A stretch of DNA of 64,000 bases from the NCBI RefSeq assembly GCF_040930455.2, contig NZ_CP170494.1, one strand, 5' to 3'. The translations under genes were made by a program, and so were the position numbers. This document shows positions 16,098 through 23,823 of this stretch, piece after piece; position 1 is the stretch's first letter, and every line of letters begins with the position of its first letter. The notes below the pieces were generated by a model. It was given only the letters and a program-made list of their open reading frames with translations. It did not search any database and was not told the origin of the DNA. The DNA comes from Neopusillimonas maritima (GTDB lineage Bacteria > Pseudomonadota > Gammaproteobacteria > Burkholderiales > Burkholderiaceae_B).

Positions 16098-17150
16098 CTA
16101 TTCTTTCTCAATAGCTATTTCAAGCTGAGGATACTTTGCACTAAGCAAATTCACCGCCTCCAACGTTCTTATCCCCCATTGATTAGTCATAGCATATGTC
16201 TTTCCGTCAACTAGAAATAGTTCATCCTGTTTGCAGAAATAACGCTTTGTTTTTGGCAACTTACCCCCGGTATCAAGCGTCATAAGCTGTTCTGCAAATG
16301 TCTCTTCATCAAGTGAACCATCAAAGCAAACGAAAAAATCTCCTTTGCGCCAACTAATAATATCTGCAAACTCCTCTGGCTTGGCTCCACCTTGAATAAT
16401 TTCACTCACTATTTTGTGCATAAGGTTTCGTTTATTCAAGCCGCGATAATCGCGCCCTCCAACAAAGAGCGTGAACTTTGAGAAGTCCCTAGAGGACGTT
16501 CTAGACTGTTGCTCTTTCTGCTTCTTTTGCCTTACCTGCACTTGGAACTGTTCAGTCTCAGGCAAAGGGATAACCTGCTGAATGTCTAACAGGATTCGTT
16601 GTCCGTCATAGAATGGGTCCATCTTTACACAACGAATATCAATTCCCTTGTCGTTAAGCCATAGCACTGCACTGGTAAGCTCTTTAGAAAACTCAGCAGA
16701 CGCAAGTACAATTCGAACATCCTGAGCAAAGGAATCTTCATCCGGCTCTTCCCAGCCAAGGAAATCAAGGACTCTTTGTTGAGCATCCTCTTCCAATCCG
16801 ACATTAGCCAAGAAGGAATTATGCGCCTCAACAACTTGATCAAAGGTCATGGTCGAGATCATGGCGCTATAGCGAATAGCCTGAAGCTCCATATGTCCGC
16901 CGTCGTCGGTACGTTTCAACTCAATAACAACCAAGTTTGCCTCTTTGTCGATGCAAAGCAAATCAATCCTCCTCCTGCTTGCATCCCAATCACCGAACTC
17001 CTCAGCAATCACCATTGTTTGCTCTGAAATAATTTCGATCTGATCTCTCAGCAATCGCTGAATATCCTGCCGTTCACGAATGCCACGGCTAGCAAAGGTT
17101 GTTTTCTGTAAACGTTTAATGCCCGTATCGCTCAACTCATAAATAGCCAC
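16098..17150 (-). CDS. NucS/DUF91-like PD-(D/E)XK nuclease-domain protein
   Basis: 350 residues from the GTG at 17150, chosen because AAAAAGG lies eight bases upstream; a longer frame would run into the IS21 end. Residues ~60-90 carry RRIDLLCIDKEANLVVIELKR, a clear PD-(D/E)XK core (Asp, then Glu-x-Lys) as in NucS/DUF91 nucleases. Further parts have no family I recognise; the C-terminal third contains DIISWRKGDFFVCF and a final TNQWG segment. It probably acts on DNA in the cytoplasm. The setting, beside a toxin-antitoxin pair and mobile elements, hints at a defence role, but this is inference. The IS21 element is inserted 58 bases upstream and probably separates it from its original promoter. 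Confidence 0.7.
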   Translation of the reverse strand: MAIYELSDTGIKRLQKTTFASRGIRERQDIQRLLRDQIEIISEQTMVIAEEFGDWDASRRRIDLLCIDKEANLVVIELKRTDDGGHMELQAIRYSAMISTMTFDQVVEAHNSFLANVGLEEDAQQRVLDFLGWEEPDEDSFAQDVRIVLASAEFSKELTSAVLWLNDKGIDIRCVKMDPFYDGQRILLDIQQVIPLPETEQFQVQVRQKKQKEQQSRTSSRDFSKFTLFVGGRDYRGLNKRNLMHKIVSEIIQGGAKPEEFADIISWRKGDFFVCFDGSLDEETFAEQLMTLDTGGKLPKTKRYFCKQDELFLVDGKTYAMTNQWGIRTLEAVNLLSAKYPQLEIAIEKE

Positions 17151-17411
17151 TTTATTTACCTTTTTATTCCAGTAATTGAAACCATTGTTTATATATTTAG
17201 CAACGTGTGTCAGTGATCGGTGTAATGGAACCACCTGTGATCGTAAATATAGGGCCAGTGATGATCGAAATTATCGAGCCAATCCGTGATCGAAATTATC
17301 GAGCCAGTTGGTGATCGTAAATATGGAGCCAGCCCGGTAGGCTGATCCGACCCCCTCCGGTTTATTCAACGCCATACTTTTCCTGTCAGCCACACGTTGC
17401 GGGAGAAGGAG

Positions 17412-18986
17412 ATGGCAAACCGGAGAATCGATATGCATGAATACAGGGAAGTCATTTACCGACTTCGACAGCAGCAAAGTGAGCGGACCATTGCCCGCTC
17501 GGGGATCATGGGACGGCACAAGACCAACGAGATTGGCCAGATTGCCAGACTCCGAGGGTGGCTGGATCCAGAAACACCTTTGCCGGAACTGGCAGCCATT
17601 GAGCTGGCCTTGCGTGAGCACCGCACCCAGGCCAGCTTGCGTCCGGTTGGTCGGCAAAGCGGGTTAAGCACTGAGCACCTGGCACTGATTGCCCAATGGT
17701 TTGGGCACGGGGTCAATACGGTCGCGATCCATGCGGCCCTGCAGCGTGATCATGGCGTGCGATGCCACTACTCCTCGGTGCGTCGTGCCGTCAATAAACT
17801 CAAGGCCGCTGAGCCTCAGATTCGTCCCACGATGATTCTGGATTTCAAGCTTGGAGAGGCGGCACAGGTCGACTTTGGTGCAGGTCCTTTCCTGCCAGAC
17901 CCGGTCACCGGCAAGCCCAAGCGAACCTGGTTCTTTGTCATGACGCTGTGCGCCAGCCGCCACCAGTACGTAGAGTTTGTCTGGGACCAGACCGTGGCCA
18001 CGTGGTTGCGCTGTCACCAGCGTGCCTTTGAGTTCTTTGGCGCCACCCCGGCGCGGCTAATCATCGACAACCCCAAGTGCGCCATCACCAAGGCGGTGCT
18101 GCATGAGACTGAGGTGCAGCGTGCCTATGGGGAGCTTGCCCAAGGCTATGGATTTTTGATTGACCCGTGTCCCCCGGCCGATCCGCAGAAGAAAGGACGG
18201 GTCGAATCTGGGGTGAAGTACGTCAAGCGCAACTTTCTGCCCACGCGCCAGTTTCGTAACCTGGCAGACTTGAATGAGCAGGCCAAGGATTGGGTGGTGA
18301 ATGTAGCGGGGCAACGCACCCATGGCAGCACCTACGCCAAGCCACTGGAGCAATTTGAGCTGGAGCGCCCCTACCTGAAGCCATTGCCTGAGCGCAGGCC
18401 CGATCTTTATTGGTATGCGCAAGCGAAGGTTCATCGCGATTGTCATGTTCAGCATGAGCGGTGTTTGTACTCCGTCCCCTACCGTCTGGTGGGGCAGACG
18501 GTGCGGCTTCGGCTGTGCGCCTCGACCGTGGAGATATTTGATGGCCAGGATCTGGTGAGCACTCACCCGAGGGGGCAGCGCCCCGGGCAGCGTCGAACGA
18601 TTGACGATCACATGCCTGAGGCCGCAGTCGCCTGGCTCATGCAGTCACCGGCCTGGTGTCGGGAGCAAGCCCAGGCGATTGGCCCACACTGTCATGCGCT
18701 GATCATGAATCTGTTCAGTGATCGTGTCTTGCAAAGGCTGCGCACGGTTCAGGGGTTGCTGCGGTTGCGCCAGGAGTTTGGTGACCGCTGGCTGGAGCTG
18801 GGTTGTCAGCGATGCGGTGTCGTGGACTCCATTTCCCCGAAGGTCATGCGCCATGTCATCGAACAGTTACAGCAAGAGGCCAAAGCCGGTTTGCTGCCCG
18901 ACACTGATGGTGAATTGGCCGCCTCGTCCGCCTATCAAGGCAAGGGTCGCTTTGCCCGTGACACCCGCCAGATGATGTTGCAGTAA
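17412..18986 (+). CDS. istA: IS21 transposase
   Basis: 524 residues from the ATG at 17412, with GGGAG six bases before it. An N-terminal helix-turn-helix (SERTIARSGIMGRHKTNEI) is followed by a second DNA-binding segment, then the DDE catalytic core starting at EAAQVDFGAG. It includes VEFVWDQTVATWLRCHQRAFEFFG, the DNP turn in LIIDNPKCAI, and KGRVESGVKYVKRNF with the catalytic glutamate. The C-terminus has the usual IstA beta-rich tail (HVQHERCLYSVPYRLVG). It catalyses cut-and-paste and target-immune integration together with IstB. The istB gene starts 16 bases downstream. Confidence 0.95.
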   Translation: MANRRIDMHEYREVIYRLRQQQSERTIARSGIMGRHKTNEIGQIARLRGWLDPETPLPELAAIELALREHRTQASLRPVGRQSGLSTEHLALIAQWFGHGVNTVAIHAALQRDHGVRCHYSSVRRAVNKLKAAEPQIRPTMILDFKLGEAAQVDFGAGPFLPDPVTGKPKRTWFFVMTLCASRHQYVEFVWDQTVATWLRCHQRAFEFFGATPARLIIDNPKCAITKAVLHETEVQRAYGELAQGYGFLIDPCPPADPQKKGRVESGVKYVKRNFLPTRQFRNLADLNEQAKDWVVNVAGQRTHGSTYAKPLEQFELERPYLKPLPERRPDLYWYAQAKVHRDCHVQHERCLYSVPYRLVGQTVRLRLCASTVEIFDGQDLVSTHPRGQRPGQRRTIDDHMPEAAVAWLMQSPAWCREQAQAIGPHCHALIMNLFSDRVLQRLRTVQGLLRLRQEFGDRWLELGCQRCGVVDSISPKVMRHVIEQLQQEAKAGLLPDTDGELAASSAYQGKGRFARDTRQMMLQ

Positions 18987-19002
18987 GAGGAGAGCTGGCA
19001 CC

Positions 19003-19783
19003 ATGAAACCAACTACTGCCACCCAATATCATCCAGAAGTCGCCCAACAGCTGCGCCTGCTTCGTCTCTCAGGCGTGACAGATTCGCTCGACATCCGGAT
19101 TCGGCAAGCGATCGACGAGAAGCTCAGCCACCTGGAGTTCCTGCAGATGCTCTTGGGTGATGAATTAGCCCGGCGCGATCAAACCCGAAGTGCGCTGCTG
19201 CTCAAGAAAGCCTCTTTGATTTCCAGCAAAACGATAGAGCAGTTCGACTTTGCCGCCTGCCCGACCCTCAACAGAAGCCTGGTCAGTGACTTATTGACCT
19301 GTCGTTTCATGGGTGAGGCCTGCCCGGTGCTCATCTGTGGCCCGACCGGCACGGGCAAGAGTCATCTGGCGCAAGCCATTGGCCACCAGGCCATTCGTCA
19401 GGGCAAAGGACGTGCTGTTTATCACCCAAAAGTCACTGCTTGGCCACCTGCACAAAGCCCGGATCACGGGTCACTACGATCGTAAGTTTGCCAGGCTGGC
19501 CAAGGTAAGCCTGCTCATCATTGATGACTACGGCCTGTATCCCATGACTTCGCCCCAGGATGAGGACTTCCACGAACTGGTTGCCCATCGCTATGAGCAG
19601 CGATCAACCATCATCACCAGCAACCTGGAGTTTGGTGAATGGGATCAGGCATTTGCCAGAAACAAATTGCTGGCCACGGCAACCCTGGATCGTTTGTTAC
19701 ACAACGCCTACCGACTGACTTTGCAGGGCAAGAGCTACCGAAAGCCTCGAGACGTTAAAAAAACAGACGTTGCGCGTGGGTAG
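19003..19783 (+). pseudogene. istB: IS21 helper ATPase istB, frameshifted
   Basis: The first frame begins MKPTTATQYHPEVAQQLRLL, contains the Walker A motif GPTGTGKSHLAQA, and loses similarity after IRQGK. The normal sequence resumes in the next frame as DVLFITQKSLLGHLHKAR, runs through the Walker B segment LLIIDDYGL, and continues to 19783. One extra base in the AAAGG run at 19405-19409 explains the shift. IstB is the AAA+ ATPase that loads target DNA for IstA, so if the shift is real the element cannot move unless helped in trans or by ribosomal slippage. Otherwise the protein has its full length. Confidence 0.88.
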
Positions 19784-19883
19784 AAAACAGGCGATTATTG
19801 CGGTGCCGGAGGGAGTAAAAAACGATCAAAAAGTGGCTCCATAATTTCGACAACCGGTGGCTCCAATATTTCGATCAATGACA

Positions 19884-20066
19884 ACGTGGACTGACCAAAA
19901 ATTTATGACATTTCCCATCCTCATGCCATGCACGTAAGTAATAGGAAAGCGCGTGACATTACATCGCATTATGAATGGCATCATATCGTAGCAACAAGAG
20001 TATTTAAACCATAAAAGAAGTTTCTTACAGGAGCAACACAATGCGTTCCGCCTCCATAAAAAGAAA
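19884..20066. other. AT-rich non-coding stretch between IS21 and the guaA terminator
   Basis: Beyond the target duplication, this stretch continues the DNA that lay upstream of the NucS-like gene before the IS21 insertion. It probably holds that gene's displaced promoter, but no convincing -35/-10 pair stands out. No gene is supported here. Confidence 0.4.
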
Positions 20067-20093
20067 CAAAAAAGCCCGCAGTTGTGCGGGCTT
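20067..20093 (-). terminator. Original guaA rho-independent terminator, now separated from guaA
   Basis: Read on the minus strand, AAGCCCGCA and TGCGGGCTT form a nine-base stem with a four-base loop (arms 20085-20093 and 20072-20080), followed by a run of six or more T. Upstream on the same strand is the ATTGAGTGGGAGTAG remnant of guaA. Geometry and strand fit the native guaA terminator left behind when the island inserted between it and the gene. Confidence 0.85.
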
Positions 20094-20130
20094 AAGACGT
20101 TCTATGCCTAATAATATCAGGCGCTAAACT

Positions 20131-20143
20131 ACTCCCACTCAAT
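20131..20143. repeat. Island attachment site, distal copy
   Basis: On the minus strand the sequence reads ATTGAGTGGGAGT followed by AG, giving the codons Ile-Glu-Trp-Glu-stop. This is exactly the guaA 3' end, with TAG in place of the present TGA. The guaA terminator follows. Recombination with the proximal copy would restore an intact guaA. Confidence 0.85.
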
Positions 20144-20544
20144 GGTTAATAGCTCAAATACACCATTGATTTAAATGGATTTATTACCAACACATCCTGC
20201 CAATACCATCCAAAATACCATCCCCAAAAGTTCGCTTGACCTTGCTTGAGATTGCTTGATGCTGCCGGGATTTTGAGCGAATTGCTCATTTTCGCCCATA
20301 AGCGGAGGTTTTTGGGACAAATCACCGGATCGTGGTATTGTAATCTGCTGCTTTACAGGCCAAGCACATTAGCAACTGCATAACTCAACCTCTTGGTGGA
20401 CAGAGCTTTTCAGCCTATGTGCGGCAGCTCCCCAACCAGAGAATTACCTTCCCTCGCCCACATACCAAAGATACTGGAATGGCGCTAGGCGAGATGTTAA
20501 GATGATGAAAACCCTTGACTGAACTCATCAAAGGTGACTGAGAT
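20144..20544. other. Island left-end non-coding region with integrase-arm-like repeats
   Basis: Two adjacent copies of AATACCATCC lie at 20202-20211 and 20214-20223, the same motif as found near the integrase at the other end. The rest has no gene I can support. A TTGACT at about 20516 could be part of a promoter for the gene at 20545, but no matching -10 is convincing. Confidence 0.6.
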
Positions 20545-20766
20545 ATGGCTACAAAACAGACGACAACAAGCACCATCCATCGTATACGCCGTTCTTCTGA
20601 GCCAGCAGCAGGTTCGACGAAAGCATTGGAAGGTAAAGAGCTGATTCGCGATATGCGCCGCTTCCGTAAAGAAGTAACGGCCACCCCCGCTAGTGCACGC
20701 AAATTCCTCATTGAACTAGGGGTGCTTACTCCGGAAGGCAAGAAAAAGAGCCTGATTCGTGGGTAA
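20545..20766 (+). CDS. Small basic protein, candidate antitoxin of the following gene
   Basis: 73 residues, with AAAGGTG upstream of the ATG. The N-terminus is Thr-rich and basic (TTTSTIHRIRRSSEP). The C-terminal half reads ELIRDMRRFRKEVTATPASA and then KFLIELGVLTPEGK, predicted helical, resembling short antitoxin-like proteins that pair with a downstream toxin. The last eight bases overlap the GTG start of the next gene, so the two are translationally coupled. I do not recognise the family by name. The antitoxin role is inferred from size, charge, order and coupling. Confidence 0.6.
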   Translation: MATKQTTTSTIHRIRRSSEPAAGSTKALEGKELIRDMRRFRKEVTATPASARKFLIELGVLTPEGKKKSLIRG

Positions 20767-21352
20767 TTCCTGGATCTTATATCAGTCCCAGCCCACTTTC
20801 GTCCTCGGTTTCCACGGTACAGAACGCAAGACGGTCGAAGCACTCATAGCGGAACCAACCAAACACCTGAAACACAGTGCCGGACGCTACGAATGGCTCG
20901 GCCACGGGATCTATTTTTGGGAAAACGACCCACTACGTGCCTACGAGTGGGCCACCACAGGCAACGCCAAATCCAAAATCAAGGAACCTGATGCCGTCGG
21001 AGCCATCGTTGACCTGAAGCTTTGCCTTGATCTCACCACTCGGTCTGGATTGGAGGAAGTAGCTGAGGCGTACGAGTTCGTTGCAGAGCTTTACAAGGAA
21101 GCGGGCTCGGAACTGCCCGTGAATGTTGGCGGCCCTGACAAACTCAAACGAGAACTCGACTGCCAGGTTATCCTGGCCTTGCACAAGTATCGCGAAGACA
21201 TGGGCCTGCCGCCTTACGATTCTATTCGAGCACCGTTTAGAGAAGATGTAGAACTGTACCCTGGTGCCGGTTTCCATCGAAGGTCACACACCCAGATTGC
21301 CATCCGCAACGTGGATTGCATCAAGGGCTATTTTCGCCCGATCTCCAAGTAA
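20759..21352 (+). CDS. Putative ADP-ribosyltransferase-like toxin
   Basis: 197 residues from a GTG that overlaps the upstream gene by eight bases. Residues ~15-25 read VLGFHGTERKT, and residues ~45-62 read EWLGHGIYFWENDPLRAYEWA. A histidine in an FHGT turn followed by G-x-G-x-YFW and an alternating Asp/Ala/Trp helix is the pattern of PARP/DUF3990-type ADP-ribosyltransferases (H-Y pair binding NAD). A later acidic residue could complete an H-Y-E triad, but I cannot place it with certainty. It would act on a cytoplasmic target, kept harmless by the small upstream protein. It lies just inside the island attachment site, where addiction modules are often found. The family call is tentative. Confidence 0.6.
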   Translation: MGNSWILYQSQPTFVLGFHGTERKTVEALIAEPTKHLKHSAGRYEWLGHGIYFWENDPLRAYEWATTGNAKSKIKEPDAVGAIVDLKLCLDLTTRSGLEEVAEAYEFVAELYKEAGSELPVNVGGPDKLKRELDCQVILALHKYREDMGLPPYDSIRAPFREDVELYPGAGFHRRSHTQIAIRNVDCIKGYFRPISK

Positions 21353-21383
21353 GCCTGAAGTGCTGATTTGGCACACTCAGGCT
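21352..21383 (+). terminator. Weak hairpin after the toxin gene
   Basis: AGCCTGA and TCAGGCT can pair around an inner GTGC/GCAC stem just after the toxin stop. No strong T run follows, so this may be a weak terminator or an mRNA-stabilising stem. Confidence 0.4.
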
Positions 21384-21477
21384 AACTTCACATTTATTCC
21401 ACCACCTCCATCACCACCCACCAAGGCGCTCCCGACATAACTGGTGCCTGTGCTACGGGCGCGTCCCGGAGCACCTA

Positions 21478-21683
21478 TGTCCAACGAACCCCTATCAGAG
21501 GTCATGCGCATTCGCCTGACCTCAGGCCAGCACCGGCGTCTTTCCGAAGCCGCCGCGCTCTCTGGCCTGAACCTGTCGGATTACGTACGCCGACGGCTGA
21601 CCGCCGCCGATACGCTGGCCGAAGAGCTTGATGCCTTGCGCCAGGCGGTGTTCATGTGCAGGATCTCGAATTGCGTTAGCTGA
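21478..21683 (+). pseudogene. Truncated ribbon-helix-helix protein, mobilisation-type
   Basis: The first ~48 residues, including VMRIRLTSGQHRRLSEAAAL and SGLNLSDYVRRRLTAAD, are a ribbon-helix-helix domain like those of MobC/CopG-type relaxosome or plasmid proteins. After ELDALRQAV the sequence changes to FMCRISNCVS and stops, far short of the usual length. The ~80 bases that follow, up to the copper-chaperone gene, do not code for anything I recognise. It is likely the residue of a mobilisation gene cut off when the copper segment joined the island. Confidence 0.5.
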
Positions 21684-21763
21684 TACTTTCTAGGACGCGC
21701 GAGGCGCTGAGCGCGTTGGACCTGCGCTCCTCGGAAATATCGACCAGCTACTTTGTCTGGCGA

Positions 21764-22072
21764 TCAATGCCCGCAGCAGCAGCCGCGGCTTACTCGAGGG
21801 TCGCTTTTAGTTCCCGCCTCAGCGGGTTCTTGGCCGCCTACCGTACTGGCTGTGCTGCCGCTCATCGGCTGTGAGGGATAGCCTGCGGCTGCGAGAGCCT
21901 GCAGCAGAGCGGGTTGACTCGCAGCGATGTCGTCCACATTGGCGCGCGCCACGCCGCGATCAAGATCCACCTCTGCGTCATGTACCCCTGGTATGCCGAG
22001 AAGTGTCCGAGTCACCCGGGCGACACAGGCGCCGCAAGTCATTCCCACTACCTTAAGTTCGATTTGTTTCAT
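21764..22072 (-). CDS. Heavy-metal-associated (HMA) copper chaperone-like protein
   Basis: 102 residues. The HMA motif GMTCGACV lies at residues 10-17, with both metal-binding cysteines (C13, C16), and the beta-alpha-beta pattern follows to GYPSQPM near residue 72. Unlike simple CopZ, it has a ~30-residue tail ending GCCCGH, a possible extra metal ligand set. GGAGTGACG precedes the ATG. It would carry Cu(I) or another soft metal in the cytoplasm to an exporter. Its promoter has a CueR/MerR-type dyad (22183-22203), so metal induction is likely. The CopB-type ATPase and a Met/His-rich periplasmic protein are in the same island. Confidence 0.88.
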   Translation of the reverse strand: MKQIELKVVGMTCGACVARVTRTLLGIPGVHDAEVDLDRGVARANVDDIAASQPALLQALAAAGYPSQPMSGSTASTVGGQEPAEAGTKSDPRVSRGCCCGH

Positions 22073-22175
22073 GCGTCACTCCTTACGTAATATTTAATTC
22101 CAAAGGGCCGTTTGAGCCGGTGCGACGCTTTGGCGTCCTCTATCCGACAGTCGCCGCTCGCGCTCTGTCAATAAT

Positions 22176-22206
22176 AAGGTAAACCTTCCCATGGTGGTAA
22201 GGTCAA
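22176..22206 (-). promoter_or_regulatory. CueR/MerR-type metal-responsive promoter of the HMA gene
   Basis: On the minus strand TTGACC (22201-22206) is followed by a dyad with arms ACCTT and AAGGT (22183-22203) and, after a spacer of 19 bases, a TACCTT-like -10 region. A long-spaced promoter with this dyad is the hallmark of CueR-type activation. No merR/cueR gene lies beside it, so the regulator must be encoded elsewhere. Confidence 0.75.
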
Positions 22207-22549
22207 GCAATATCACTACCGATTCCATCTCGGTTCCGGATAGCGATCAAAAGGTCGCAAAGTAGAGAATCACCTCCGTGACCATAGTCCGCAAACCGAT
22301 TCAGGACGGTTAAAACGAAGACAAACGGCCTTCACCGAGCCGTGCAAAAACCTTTCCTGCCTGAGCGGTTCATGAGAGTCCGCCCCAAAACCGGTGATTT
22401 TTTGTTTATTTAGATTACAAAAATGTAATTAGGAAGTCATCGGTTTGTAAGGATTGCTTCGATATATTGAAATCGTGTGTTCAGTGCAATTCAGTCCATA
22501 TCGCGCCGGGCTTGCCGGATTCAGTGACCCACTATAAGGAGCGTTGCAC
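22207..22549. promoter_or_regulatory. Intergenic region with a CopR/CusR-like dyad
   Basis: Across 343 bases without a convincing gene, the perfect dyad ATTACA-N4-TGTAAT at 22414-22429 resembles the boxes bound by copper two-component regulators (CopR/CusR). A TATATT at about 22460 might be a -10 element for rightward transcription. AAGGAG at about 22537 precedes the ATG at 22550. No sensor-regulator gene is present in the window. Confidence 0.5.
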
Positions 22550-22861
22550 ATGATGCGACTAACCAAGCGGACCGTTTCGACGCCAGCATTTCGAGAAAAG
22601 AAAGACGATGTGTACTTGAGCCACGGTTACTTCGGATCGTACGAGGGAGCGAGGAAGTATGACCCACATGGCTCAAAGCGGTTCCAACCATGCGAATTAA
22701 GCCTGCGCGCACGAACCGTCAGGGTGAACGATGAAGACCCGCGGCGCACCCGGGCCAGACGCAATGCAGTAGCTACAAATGTGAGCCCCACCTCGGGATC
22801 GACTCTTTCAAAAGCCTCTTGCCATCCCGGCGGCATTCGCACAGGGCAGTCTCATGTCTAA
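22550..22861 (+). CDS. Hypothetical protein of doubtful reality
   Basis: 103 residues with a good ribosome site (AAGGAG, eight bases before the ATG) but an unusual composition: basic and Ser/Thr-rich in the second half (RRTRARRNAVATN), with no recognisable domain or repeat. The last eight bases overlap the start of the DUF2933 gene. It could be a remnant of a copper-region gene altered by rearrangement, or a chance open frame. I do not recognise it. Confidence 0.3.
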   Translation: MMRLTKRTVSTPAFREKKDDVYLSHGYFGSYEGARKYDPHGSKRFQPCELSLRARTVRVNDEDPRRTRARRNAVATNVSPTSGSTLSKASCHPGGIRTGQSHV

Positions 22862-23156
22862 CAACCACAACTCGCCTAAGCCCCGACGCTGGGTTCTCTG
22901 GGTCTTCCTAGCGCTAGGCGCGTTTTATCTGATCGCGGAGCACCGTGTCCATCTCGCTGGATCGCTGCGCTGGTTGCCGCTGGGTTTGCTACTGCTGTGT
23001 CCTTTAATGCACAGGTTCATGCACGGTAACCATGGCGGGCACGGTGGACATGATGGTGACGGCAAAACCCACCGCCCATCCGATCCCGGGCATACCCGCA
23101 TGCGCGATGGCGCTTCGTCGAAGGGAAGCTCCGATACATCTTCAGGAGGACTCTGA
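22854..23156 (+). CDS. DUF2933-domain small membrane protein
   Basis: 100 residues. A single or double membrane segment (about residues 13-58, VLWVFLALGAFYLIAEH and WLPLGLLLLCPLMHRFMH) is followed by a His/Gly-rich tail (HGNHGGHGGHDG). The pattern matches DUF2933 proteins, small inner-membrane proteins often found in copper or other heavy-metal resistance clusters. The histidine tail suggests metal binding. It is followed one base later by the methyltransferase-like membrane protein gene with a GGAGGA site, so both belong to one transcript. Confidence 0.8.
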   Translation: MSNNHNSPKPRRWVLWVFLALGAFYLIAEHRVHLAGSLRWLPLGLLLLCPLMHRFMHGNHGGHGGHDGDGKTHRPSDPGHTRMRDGASSKGSSDTSSGGL

Positions 23157-23157
23157 C

Positions 23158-23823
23158 ATGCATGGAGCTCAAAGTGAATATGGCCTGTGGCTCCTTGCCG
23201 CCATCAACGCGGCATTTTTCATCTTCTTTGCGTGGAGCTTCTACAAGCCGTTGACCCGCTGGGACTGGCGCGGGTTCGGGATGTTCTCCGCATTCGTCGT
23301 GGCCCTGTTCGCGGAAATGTATGGCTTTCCCCTTACGCTGTACGTGCTGGGCGGTTGGCTCAGCGCCAACTACCCACAGGTCAACTGGCTCAGCCATGAT
23401 GCAGGTCACCTGCTGGAGATGTGGTTCGGCTGGCGTGCCAACCCGCATTTCGGTCCATTCCACTTGGCGAGTTTCGTGCTGATCGGCGGCGGTTTCTGGC
23501 TGTTGTCAGCTGCTTGGCCCGTGCTGTATCGGGCACAGCGTGAGGGAAGAATGGCTCGGGAGGGTGTGTATGCGCGCATGCGCCACCCGCAGTACGTCGC
23601 CTTCGTGCTCGTGCTGACCGGTTTCTTGCTGCAGTGGCCCACGCTGCTCACGCTCGCCAGCTATCCGGTGCTTGTGTGGGCCTATGCCCGCTTAGCGCGC
23701 CGTGAGGAAAAAGATTCCTTGAGCCGCTTCGGCGACGAGTACGCCCGTTACATGCAGGAGGTGTCGGCCTTCATACCGCGACGCCGGCGCGGCCCCGCCC
23801 CATCCCAAGGAGAAACGCGATGA
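23158..23823 (+). CDS. Isoprenylcysteine carboxyl methyltransferase-like membrane protein
   Basis: 221 residues from the ATG at 23158, with GGAGGA upstream; a longer frame from 23032 lacks such a site. About four to five hydrophobic helices are visible. The C-terminal segment reads REGVYARMRHPQYVAFVLVL and later GDEYARYMQEV, the conserved cofactor-binding pattern of the ICMT/PEMT family that uses S-adenosylmethionine in the membrane. The bacterial substrate is unknown; members in metal islands accompany DUF2933 proteins. The stop overlaps the thiolase start as ATGA, showing translational coupling into the metabolic operon. Confidence 0.82.
   Translation: MHGAQSEYGLWLLAAINAAFFIFFAWSFYKPLTRWDWRGFGMFSAFVVALFAEMYGFPLTLYVLGGWLSANYPQVNWLSHDAGHLLEMWFGWRANPHFGPFHLASFVLIGGGFWLLSAAWPVLYRAQREGRMAREGVYARMRHPQYVAFVLVLTGFLLQWPTLLTLASYPVLVWAYARLARREEKDSLSRFGDEYARYMQEVSAFIPRRRRGPAPSQGETR

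Larger units (their letters stand above)
17208..19883 (+). mobile_element. IS21-family insertion sequence, 2676 bp
   Basis: The terminal sequences TGTCAGTGATCG (left, from 17208) and the complement of the right end, TGTCATTGATCG (from 19883), are matched inverted repeats. The element is flanked by the direct repeat ACGTG at 17203-17207 and 19884-19888, a five-base target duplication. Inside the left end, five 20-bp copies of a TGATCG...GCCA/ACCA unit start at 17214, 17238, 17262, 17287 and 17312. Two inverted copies at 19834 and 19858 lie inside the right end. These are the multiple transposase sites of IS21. It carries istA and a frameshifted istB. Intact ends and duplication suggest a fairly recent insertion. 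Confidence 0.93.

Noticed and set aside
17214..17331. Five similar 20-bp units as a possible CRISPR or satellite
   Set aside because: They lie within the IS21 left end, have inverted partners at the right end and fixed 24-25 base spacing, so they are transposase-binding repeats.
20131..20143. Possible tRNA-derived attachment site
   Set aside because: The sequence matches the coding end of guaA, and no tRNA fold is present near either copy.
22627..22842. Minus-strand open frame of 71 codons opposite the doubtful gene at 22550
   Set aside because: No recognisable family and no ribosome site; the plus-strand frame has the better start signal, though it is doubtful too.
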